From contig NZ_JOIR01000003.1 in assembly GCF_000720115.1 (NCBI RefSeq), positions 1 through 64,000 of the forward strand: 64,000 nt of DNA, given 5' to 3'. Numbering within the stretch: the first letter of the stretch is position 1; the number at the start of each line of letters is the position of its first letter. The notes under the pieces are model-generated. The model was not told the DNA's origin. It did no database searches and saw nothing but the letters and a program-made list of their open reading frames with translations. Made by a program: the position numbers and the translations under genes. This DNA is from Streptomyces sp. NRRL F-2580. Its GTDB lineage: Bacteria; Actinomycetota; Actinomycetes; Streptomycetales; Streptomycetaceae. This document shows, piece after piece, positions 54,557-64,000 of the stretch.

Positions 54557-55207
54557 ATGAAACTCACGGTGTTCGGAGCCACGGGCGGCGTCGGCCAGGA
54601 GGTCGTCAGGCAGGCACTGGCCGCGGGGCACGAGGTCACGGCGGTCGTCCGCGACCCGGCCCGGCTGTCGGTGCCGGCCCACGACCGCCTCCGGGTGGCC
54701 GTCGTCGCCGATCTGACGGACGAGGACGCGCTGGTCCCCGTACTGGCGGGCCGATCCGCGGTGATCTCCGCGCTCGGCGCGGCGAGCAACAAGCAGGCCA
54801 AGGCGGCCCCGGTGACGGGCCCGGCGGTACGGGCCATCCTCGCGGCGATGGACCGGGCGGGCGTGACCCGCCTCTCGGTCGTCAGCGCGGCCCCGGTCGG
54901 CCCGCCGGCGCAGGGCGAGAGCGTGCTCACCCGGGCGGTCGTCTACCCGCTGCTGCGCCGACTGCTGCGCGACCTCTACGCGGACCTCGCGGTCATGGAG
55001 GCGGAGCTGAGCGCGAGCGGAGCCGAGTGGACGGTGATCCGCCCGCCGATGCTCCGCGACAAGCCGCACACGGGCACGTACCGCCGCGCGCTCGACGCCA
55101 ACGTCCGCGGCGGCCGCGCCATCCCCCGCGCGGACGTCGCCGACGCCCTCCTCACCACCCTCACCGACCCGGCCTACACGGCCCACACGGTCGGCGTCGC
55201 CTCCTGA
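54557..55207 (+). CDS. NAD(P)-binding protein (SDR_a5/NmrA-like)
   Basis: A 216-residue Rossmann protein. ATG 54557 follows GGGAG. The nucleotide motif is LTVFGATGGVGQEVVRQALAAGHEVTAVVRDP (residues 3-34, GxTGxxG type). RLSVVSAAPVG and AEWTVIRPPML are family motifs. No catalytic Tyr-x3-Lys is obvious, as in atypical SDRs. The gene is probably controlled by the adjacent TetR protein. Confidence 0.88.
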   Translation: MKLTVFGATGGVGQEVVRQALAAGHEVTAVVRDPARLSVPAHDRLRVAVVADLTDEDALVPVLAGRSAVISALGAASNKQAKAAPVTGPAVRAILAAMDRAGVTRLSVVSAAPVGPPAQGESVLTRAVVYPLLRRLLRDLYADLAVMEAELSASGAEWTVIRPPMLRDKPHTGTYRRALDANVRGGRAIPRADVADALLTTLTDPAYTAHTVGVAS

Positions 55208-55222
55208 GGGCGCTGGGAAATC

Positions 55223-55272
55223 CAGCCCCGCCGGCGTTTGAGGCGCGGGGGCCCGGGGGCAGAGCCCCCGGC
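55223..55272. repeat. dispersed palindromic repeat, half copy
   Basis: cagccccgccggcgtttgag, then gcgcgggggcccgggggcagagcccccgg matches the right arm of the full copy at 34.3 kb. It lies between convergent genes. Confidence 0.75.
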
Positions 55273-55337
55273 AGCGGCGCCGCAGACGAAGAGGGGCCCG
55301 GCCGCGGCCGAACCCCTCCTGCCGAGCTGCGCAGCGG

Positions 55338-58322
<2,985 letters not shown>

Positions 58323-58507
58323 GCCGGTCCGCACCTTTCTTGAGAGAGCGGGGGCACGGGCCCCCGTCCCAGGGTATGGGGGGCGCCTCTGCGGTGGAGA
58401 TGGAGTCTGGACTTCGAGCGTATAGCACGCACATTCGATTTACGGCACTCCGAAGACCTCTTCACCCGATCGTGTGGCCGAAGTCCCGGGACCACTAGGC
58501 TCGACTC

Positions 58508-59197
58508 ATGACTGATCATGTGCACGACCTGCGATCTGTACGTGAAGCCACGGACCGGCTGCTGACCGCAGTCGCGAAAATGGACGACGCGGCCCTCGCC
58601 GAGGAGTCACATCTCCCCGGCTGGACGCGCGGCCACGTCCTGGCCCACCTCGCGCGCAACGCCGACGCCCTGGTGAACGTCTTCGAGGGGCGCCCGATGT
58701 ACGAGAGCGCCGCCTCGCGCGACGCGGACATCGCACGCGACGCCGGCCGGCCCCTGGAAGAACACCTCACGGACCTCCGTGATTCCGGGGCCCGCTTCCT
58801 CGCCATTACGGAGCCCGACCAGGACTGGTCCCGCACCGTCGAACTGCGCAACGGCATCACCGACCTCGCCGCCAACGTGCCGTTCCGCCGCTGGGTCGAG
58901 GTCGAGCTGCACCACGTCGACCTGAACATCGGCTACGAGCTCGACGACCTGCCCGCGGAGTTCACCGACCGCGAGATCACCTTCCTCGCCGACCGCTGGT
59001 CCGCGCGCCCGGAAGTGCCGCCGACGGCCCTGGTCACCACCGACGGGCGGACCTGGCGCACCGGATCCGCCGGGGAGCCCGTCGTGACCGTGTCCGGCAC
59101 CGCCGCCGGCCTGCTGGCCTGGCTGGCCGGCCGCGGCGACAAGGGCGCCTCCCTGACCACCGCGGGCGGCCCCCTGCCCGAGCTCCCGCCGCTCTAG
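58508..59197 (+). CDS. maleylpyruvate isomerase family mycothiol-dependent enzyme
   Basis: A 229-residue DinB-like MDMPI family protein. These use mycothiol, the actinobacterial thiol, as cofactor. A predicted metal site uses His47 (HVLAHLARN), Glu131 and His135 (VEVELHHVD). The typical N-terminal DLRSVREATDRLLTAVAKMDDAALAEESHLPGWTRGHVLAHLARNADALVN is present. The C-terminal domain resembles MDMPI_C. The exact substrate is unknown. It is followed after 9 bp by the MBL-fold gene. Confidence 0.9.
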   Translation: MTDHVHDLRSVREATDRLLTAVAKMDDAALAEESHLPGWTRGHVLAHLARNADALVNVFEGRPMYESAASRDADIARDAGRPLEEHLTDLRDSGARFLAITEPDQDWSRTVELRNGITDLAANVPFRRWVEVELHHVDLNIGYELDDLPAEFTDREITFLADRWSARPEVPPTALVTTDGRTWRTGSAGEPVVTVSGTAAGLLAWLAGRGDKGASLTTAGGPLPELPPL

Positions 59198-59206
59198 GAT
59201 CAGGAC

Positions 59207-59863
59207 ATGACGTACACCGGAGAGGTCAAGGTCGGCGGTCCGGCCGACGTGCACGAGCTCGCGGACCTGATGATTTCCAAGGTCGCGGTGGGCCCCATGA
59301 ACAACAACGCGTACCTGCTGCGCTGCCGGGCCACCGACGAGCAGCTGCTCATCGACGCGGCCGCCGAGGCGGACACGCTGCTGAGCCTGATCGGGGACGA
59401 CGGCATCGCGTCCGTCGTCACCACCCACCGGCACGGCGACCACTGGGGCGCGCTCGCCGAGGTCGTCGCGGCGACCGGCGCGCGGACCTACGCGGGTGCC
59501 CAGGACGTCGAGGGCATCCCGGTGGCGACCGACGTGGCCGTGGCGGACGGGGACACGGTCCAGGTCGGGCGGGTCAAGCTGACCGCCCGCCACCTGGTCG
59601 GACACACCCCCGGCTCGATCGCCCTGATCTACGACGACCCGCACGGCCACGCGCACGTGTTCACCGGCGACTGCCTCTTCCCCGGCGGCGTCGGCAACAC
59701 CCAGGGCGACCCGAAGGCCTTCGCGAGCCTGATCGACGACGTGCAGCACAAGCTCTTCGAGCAGCTGTCGGACGAGACCTGGGTCTACCCGGGCCACGGC
59801 AACGACACCACGCTCGGCGCGGAGCGTCCGCACCTGGCCGAATGGCGCGAGCGCGGCTGGTAG
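59207..59863 (+). CDS. MBL-fold metallohydrolase (glyoxalase II-like)
   Basis: A 218-residue metallo-beta-lactamase fold. The metal motif THRHGDH carries His74, His76, Asp78 and His79. Further ligands appear in VGHTPGSIAL, TGDCLFPGGVGN and YPGHGNDTT. It looks like a glyoxalase II or thioesterase-type hydrolase that acts on thiol esters. With the mycothiol-dependent gene next to it, a role in mycothiol conjugate or aldehyde metabolism is possible; this is inference. Confidence 0.9.
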   Translation: MTYTGEVKVGGPADVHELADLMISKVAVGPMNNNAYLLRCRATDEQLLIDAAAEADTLLSLIGDDGIASVVTTHRHGDHWGALAEVVAATGARTYAGAQDVEGIPVATDVAVADGDTVQVGRVKLTARHLVGHTPGSIALIYDDPHGHAHVFTGDCLFPGGVGNTQGDPKAFASLIDDVQHKLFEQLSDETWVYPGHGNDTTLGAERPHLAEWRERGW

Positions 59864-59963
59864 CCGGGGCGACGCGTCAACTTCGGTACGCGACGCACTC
59901 CTTCCGGTCGTTGACGGCCGAACGCACGTCCCGAGGGGCGGGGGACGGGGTAATTGGTGCACC

Positions 59964-61442
59964 ATGCACCAGGACCCCTCCCCGCCCCTCGCGTCCTCCC
60001 CCGTTCCCTCCCCCGCCTCACCCGTCTCGCCCGTCTCCCCGACCACCGCCGCGTCCGCCGGCGCCCGGCCCGCCGATGCCGATACCGACGCCGATACCGG
60101 GGCCGACGACGCGACCCGCCCCGGCATGCTGCGGCTCGCCTTGGCCTCGCTCGCCGGTACCGCGATCGAGTTCTACGACTTCTTCGTGTACGGAACGGCC
60201 GCCGCCCTCGTGCTCGGCCCGCTCTTCTTCCCTTCCTTCTCCCCGCTCGCCGGGACCCTCGCCGCGTTCGGCACCTTCGCCGTCGGCTTCCTCGCCCGCC
60301 CGCTCGGGTCGGCGGTCTTCGGCCACATCGGCGACCGCTACGGCCGGCGCCCGGTGCTCCTCGCCTCCCTCCTCCTCACGGGCCTCGCCACGGTCGCCGT
60401 CGGCTGCGTGCCCACGTACGGCTCGATCGGCGTGGCCGCGCCCGTGCTGCTGCTCCTGCTGCGCTTCGTGCAGGGCCTCGGGCTCGGCGGCGAGTGGGGC
60501 GGCGCGGTGCTGCTGACCGCCGAGCACGCGCCGGAACAGCGGCGCGGGCTGTGGTCGAGCTTCCCGCAGATCGGCCCGCCGGTGGGCTTCCTGCTGGCCA
60601 ACGGCCTGATGCTGGGGCTGTCCGCGTCGCTGAGCGACGCGCAGTTCACCTCGTGGGGGTGGCGGGTGCCGTTCTGGGCCGCCGGGCTGCTTGCGCTGGC
60701 CGGTCTGTGGCTGCGCCGCTCGGTGGAGGAGACCCCGCAGTTCAAGGCGCTGACCGGGACCGGGCGGCGGGCCGAGGCTCCGCTGGCCGAGGTGGTCCGC
60801 GGCCACTGGCGGCTGCTCCTGCTGACCGGCGGGGCGCTCGCCGTGGCCTACGCCGTCTTCTACACGGTCACCACCTGGGCCCTCGCGTACGCCACCGAGC
60901 GCCTCGGCCTGGCCCGGACGGGGGTCCTGGCCTGCATCATGGGCGCCGTGGCGCTGATGGGCCTGGTCACCCCGCTGGTGGCGGTGCTCGGCGACCGGTA
61001 CGGACGTCGGCCGCTGTGCCTGGCCGGGTGCACGGCCTGCGTCCTGTCGATGTTCCCGCTGGTGGCACTGCTCGGTACGGCCGACCCGCTGCTGATGACG
61101 CTGGGCTTCGCGGTGGCGCTGCTGGGCATGGTGACGATGTTCGCGGTGGTGGGCGCGTACCTGCCGGAGCTGTACGCCCCGCGCATCCGCTGCACCGGCG
61201 CGGCCGTCGGCTACAACCTGGGCGGGGTGCTGGGCGGGGCGCTCACCCCGGTCGTGGCGACGGCGTTGGCGGACGGCCCGGGTCCGCCGTGGGGCGTCGC
61301 GGTGTACCTGACCGGGATCGCCCTGCTCAGCCTGGGCTGCTTCGCGCTGCTGCCGGAGACCAGTCCGCTGGTCGTCCGGGCGGGATCGGGCGCCGGGAGG
61401 GAAACGGAAGCGGGGGCGGCCGAAGCGGCCGCCCCCGCATAG
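59964..61442 (+). CDS. MHS-type MFS transporter (metabolite:H+ symporter family)
   Basis: A 492-residue transporter with 12 helices. The first 50 residues are a Pro/Ser/Ala/Asp-rich tail before the first helix (LRLALASLAGTAIEFYDFFVYGTAAALVLGPLFFPS), a signature of ShiA/ProP-like symporters. RPLGSAVFGHIGDRYGRRPVLLASL and VGAYLPELYAPRIRCTGAAVGYNLGGVLGGALTP are other family motifs. A hairpin-forming sequence (61410-61438) lies inside the last codons. Confidence 0.92.
   Translation: MHQDPSPPLASSPVPSPASPVSPVSPTTAASAGARPADADTDADTGADDATRPGMLRLALASLAGTAIEFYDFFVYGTAAALVLGPLFFPSFSPLAGTLAAFGTFAVGFLARPLGSAVFGHIGDRYGRRPVLLASLLLTGLATVAVGCVPTYGSIGVAAPVLLLLLRFVQGLGLGGEWGGAVLLTAEHAPEQRRGLWSSFPQIGPPVGFLLANGLMLGLSASLSDAQFTSWGWRVPFWAAGLLALAGLWLRRSVEETPQFKALTGTGRRAEAPLAEVVRGHWRLLLLTGGALAVAYAVFYTVTTWALAYATERLGLARTGVLACIMGAVALMGLVTPLVAVLGDRYGRRPLCLAGCTACVLSMFPLVALLGTADPLLMTLGFAVALLGMVTMFAVVGAYLPELYAPRIRCTGAAVGYNLGGVLGGALTPVVATALADGPGPPWGVAVYLTGIALLSLGCFALLPETSPLVVRAGSGAGRETEAGAAEAAAPA
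61410..61438. terminator. hairpin terminator within the MFS 3' end
   Basis: GCGGGGGCGGCCG (61410-61422) and CGGCCGCCCCCGC (61426-61438) form a 13-bp stem with an AAG loop, within the last codons of the MFS gene. It may also stop the convergent terC transcript. Confidence 0.8.
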
Positions 61443-61455
61443 CTCGTAGCCGCGG

Positions 61456-62439
61456 TTACGCGTCGATGCTCTCCTCGCGGGTGGCGGCCTCGGCCGCCGC
61501 CTGCTTCTTCGAGGCCATCAGGCTGGTGATCGTGGTGATGACCAGGACACCGCAGATGACGCCCAGGGAGACCGGGATCGAGATCACCGGGACGTGCACC
61601 CCGTTCTCGTGCAGGGCGTGCAGCACCAGCTTGACGCCGATGAAGCCCAGGATGATCGACAGGCCGTAGCTGAGGTGGACCAGCTTCTTCAGCAGGCCGC
61701 CGATGAGGAAGTACAGCTGGCGCAGGCCCATCAGGGCGAAGGCGTTGGCGGTGAAGACGATGTACGGGTCCTGGGTGAGGCCGAAGATCGCGGGGATCGA
61801 GTCCAGGGCGAACAGCACGTCGGTGGTGCCGATGGCGAGCATGACGACCATCAGCGGGGTCAGCACGCGCTTGCCGTTGCTGACGATGAAGAGCTTGGTG
61901 CCGTGGTACCGGTCGGCGACGCCGAACTTCTTCTCGACGGACTTGAGGAGACGGTTCTCCTCGAACTCCTCGTCGTCCTCGTCCTTGCGGGCCTCCTGGA
62001 TCAGCTTCCACGCGGTGTAGATCAGGAACGCGCCGAAGATGTAGAAGACCCAGGAGAAGCTGGCGATGATCGCGGCGCCGGCGGCGATGAAGACCGCGCG
62101 CAGGACCAGGGCGATCAGTACGCCGATGAGCAGCACGCGCTGCTGGAGGTGGGACGGCACCGCGAACTTCGCCATGATCAGGACGAAGACGAAGAGGTTG
62201 TCGACGCTCAGCGACTTCTCGGTGATGAAGCCCGCGAAGAACTCCTGGGACGCCTGGGGGGTGCCGAAGAACCACAGGCCGAGGCCGAAGAGCGCGGCGA
62301 GGACGATCCAGACGACCGTCCAGGTACCGGCTTCCTTGATCGATACGTCGTGCGGCTTGCGGCCGATGAAGAAGTCGGCACCGATGAGGAGGGACAGACC
62401 GAGAATGGTCGCGGCCCACAGGGCCCAGGAAACTTCCAT
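61456..62439 (-). CDS. TerC family integral membrane protein
   Basis: A 327-residue TerC-type protein with about nine helices. The motifs are TEKSLSVDNLFVFVLIM, GVLIALVLRAVFIAAGAAII and IGTTDVLFALDSIPAIFGLTQDPYIVFTANAFALMGLRQLYFL, with acidic residues in the membrane (SVDN and ALDS) that define the family. ATG 62439 follows GGAGG at about 8 nt. TerC proteins act in metal (manganese/tellurite-linked) homeostasis. Confidence 0.94.
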   Translation of the reverse strand: MEVSWALWAATILGLSLLIGADFFIGRKPHDVSIKEAGTWTVVWIVLAALFGLGLWFFGTPQASQEFFAGFITEKSLSVDNLFVFVLIMAKFAVPSHLQQRVLLIGVLIALVLRAVFIAAGAAIIASFSWVFYIFGAFLIYTAWKLIQEARKDEDDEEFEENRLLKSVEKKFGVADRYHGTKLFIVSNGKRVLTPLMVVMLAIGTTDVLFALDSIPAIFGLTQDPYIVFTANAFALMGLRQLYFLIGGLLKKLVHLSYGLSIILGFIGVKLVLHALHENGVHVPVISIPVSLGVICGVLVITTITSLMASKKQAAAEAATREESIDA

Positions 62440-62677
62440 GGTGAACACGCCTCCGGCGGATGGCTCAGGACTACGTCAGCGTCATCGCTGCCGGAGGTCT
62501 CTTCCACCCGGGCGGCCTGGAGGCCGTGGGCCGACGCCCCGGGACCGACCGCGGTCACATCACCGCAGTGGTCCGTATTGACGGGTACGCCGTAGCAGGA
62601 AAGCAGGAATACTCCCCTCCGCACACACGAGCATACCCATCGAGGGCCGAAAAGGTAAAGGGAATACCAAGCGATGG

Positions 62678-64000
62678 TCACGGGCGGGTAGTGCGTCGCG
62701 CCTCCGCCACCCGGTCCAGCGCCTGTTCGAGGACCCGGCTGCCCTGCGGCGGCAGGTCCGGTTCGAAGGTCCAGGCGTGATGGACCCAGGGATCGGCGAG
62801 GTGGCTGTCCGGAACCGGCGACAGCCGCATCAGCGAGCGCCACAGCGGGTCGAGCAGCGGCCCGTAGGCCGAGGCCTCGTCGCGGTCGGCGACCATCAGC
62901 AGGTGCACGCCGACCGCCGGGCCCTCGTCGGCGAGGTACCGCAGCTGGGTGACGGCGCGGTCGTCGAAACCGTGCGGGAAGTCGTGCACGATCAGCAGCT
63001 GCTCGGCCGTGTCCACGTCAGGCGGCAGGTCCTCGGGCGCCCCGGCCCGCAGCGCCATCTGTACGAGGTCCACCCGCCGGGTGAGGCCGGCCAGCGTCTG
63101 GGTGACCCCGTGGGCTCCTGCGGCGGGCGGCGCGGCCAGCACCCCGGCGCGGACGAGGGGCGCCAGGGAGGCGGTGCCCGCCCCGGCCGCGTCGATGACG
63201 TGGACGGAGAACCGGTCGGCCGGGTGGACCGCGAGCAGCCGCACCGCGTGCGCGACGGCCATGTCCATGGCGGCCCGACGCAGCCGGTCGGTGTCCATGG
63301 CCATCGCCGCCTCGGAGCCGGTACGGCCGTTGTCGATCCAGATCCCGCGCTCCAGCGGGACCCGCATCAGCATGGGGATCCGCAGGTCGGGGCGCTCGGG
63401 CAGGCAGAGGTCGCCCAGGCGCAGGGCCAGCGGGTTCTCCTCGGGCGGCGCGGTCGCCCGGCTGTCGTGCCAGACCGGGTTGCCCCAGCGGGCGTACGCG
63501 GCCGGCAGCGCGGGCTCGACCACCTCCGACTCGGCGATCAGCTGGGCGAGGTCCCGGTCGAGGACGGCCTGGGCCTGGGCGACGAGCTCCTCGCGGCGGG
63601 CCCGGGCGGTGTCGCGGGCGGCGTTGCCGGAGCCGCCGAGGCGGTGGCGCGGGTCGGAGAGGGCCTCGTCGAGCTCGCGGTCCATGCGGGAGTCGGCGAA
63701 CTCCACGGCGCTGCGGTAGGCGGCCACCGTGCGGGCCAGGTCCTCGAACATGCCCCAGACCTGGTTGTAGAGCCGCTCCTCCATGGACCAGCCGCTGGCG
63801 TCACCGGCGACGGGCCGCGGGGGCTGTCCGGGCTCCTGCGGCGCGGCGGCCCGCGGCGCCGGCTCGGGCGGCTCGGTGCTGCTGCGGCGACGGCGCGGGT
63901 GCGCGTAGTCGATGGTGGGCGGCGAGCCCCCCGTGTCGCCGCCGGGCGCGGGCCCGGGCGTGCCGGCGTACGGGATCCCGGAGACGGGGACCGGGTCGGG
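62678..64000 (-). CDS. C-terminal part of a large TerD-neighbourhood protein (5' end outside window)
   Basis: The frame is open from the window edge to the stop at 62678, so an internal Met (63784) is not the start. The visible 440 residues begin with a Pro-rich linker and a basic RRRR cluster. A helical part follows (MEERLYNQVWGMFEDLARTVAAYRSAVEF), then LRIPMLMRVPLERGIWIDNGRTGSE, AVRLLAVHPADRFSVHVID and LLIVHDFPHGFDDRAV, which resemble FtsK/SpoIIIE-like P-loop modules. No Walker A motif is visible. It probably belongs to the TerD-linked export-associated proteins of Streptomyces, but I am not certain. Confidence 0.7.
   Translation of the reverse strand, partial: PDPVPVSGIPYAGTPGPAPGGDTGGSPPTIDYAHPRRRRSSTEPPEPAPRAAAPQEPGQPPRPVAGDASGWSMEERLYNQVWGMFEDLARTVAAYRSAVEFADSRMDRELDEALSDPRHRLGGSGNAARDTARARREELVAQAQAVLDRDLAQLIAESEVVEPALPAAYARWGNPVWHDSRATAPPEENPLALRLGDLCLPERPDLRIPMLMRVPLERGIWIDNGRTGSEAAMAMDTDRLRRAAMDMAVAHAVRLLAVHPADRFSVHVIDAAGAGTASLAPLVRAGVLAAPPAAGAHGVTQTLAGLTRRVDLVQMALRAGAPEDLPPDVDTAEQLLIVHDFPHGFDDRAVTQLRYLADEGPAVGVHLLMVADRDEASAYGPLLDPLWRSLMRLSPVPDSHLADPWVHHAWTFEPDLPPQGSRVLEQALDRVAEARRTTRP

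Overview
This is a high-GC actinobacterial chromosome segment, almost certainly Streptomyces. Codon third positions are nearly all G or C, GTG and TTG starts are common, and many genes overlap by ATGA, GTGA or TGATG. Lineage markers include WhiA, RbpA, OpcA, a SufR-led suf operon and a mycothiol-type maleylpyruvate isomerase family enzyme. The gene order (sufR-B-D-C-S-U, ctaA/ctaB, tkt-tal-zwf-opcA-pgl, pgi, rbpA, secG-tpiA-pgk-gap, whiA-yvcK-rapZ-uvrC, uvrA) is the conserved core of the Streptomyces chromosome. I saw no rRNA, tRNA, CRISPR array, prophage or insertion sequence.

Layout. 0-7.4 kb: the C-terminal part of a TerD protein, a Tat-exported PhoX-type phosphatase with a PHO-box-like repeat, a hypothetical protein, a secreted exo/endonuclease-phosphatase and a GNAT acetyltransferase. 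7.4-14.6 kb: an accessory-like mixture of small membrane proteins, an MFS exporter translationally linked to dapD and divergent from an HxlR regulator fused to a peroxiredoxin, a frameshifted SMR exporter with its TetR regulator and two tandem operators, and a secreted DUF3616-like protein. 14.7-21.4 kb: the eight-gene suf Fe-S assembly operon under SufR, with a CAAC-N6-GTTG operator at the start codon. 21.7-28.1 kb: an ABC exporter pair, heme O and heme A synthases (ctaB, ctaA) and hypothetical genes. 28.5-41.2 kb: central carbon metabolism, with the transketolase/transaldolase/Zwf/OpcA/Pgl operon, pgi, rbpA, secG and the gap-pgk-tpiA set.

41.4-49.6 kb: a large secreted M14 carboxypeptidase, then the overlapping rapZ-yvcK-whiA genes and uvrC. 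49.8-55.2 kb: accessory genes, namely a secreted papain-like protease with a membrane-anchored partner and a divergent HTH regulator, a Rieske Tat-lipoprotein, a PfkB kinase, and a TetR regulator divergent from an NAD(P)-binding protein. 55.3-64 kb: uvrA with a basic tail, a mycothiol-dependent isomerase-like protein, an MBL hydrolase, an MHS-type MFS transporter, TerC, and the C-terminal part of a large protein that runs off the window.

The most notable observations are the HxlR-peroxiredoxin fusion with palindromic sites in its divergent promoter; the one-base frameshift in the SMR gene beside two abutting 22-bp operators; a dispersed repeat inserted in frame in pgi that shares a 17-mer with the 3' end of uvrC; and a second dispersed palindromic repeat family (two full and two half copies) at gene ends.
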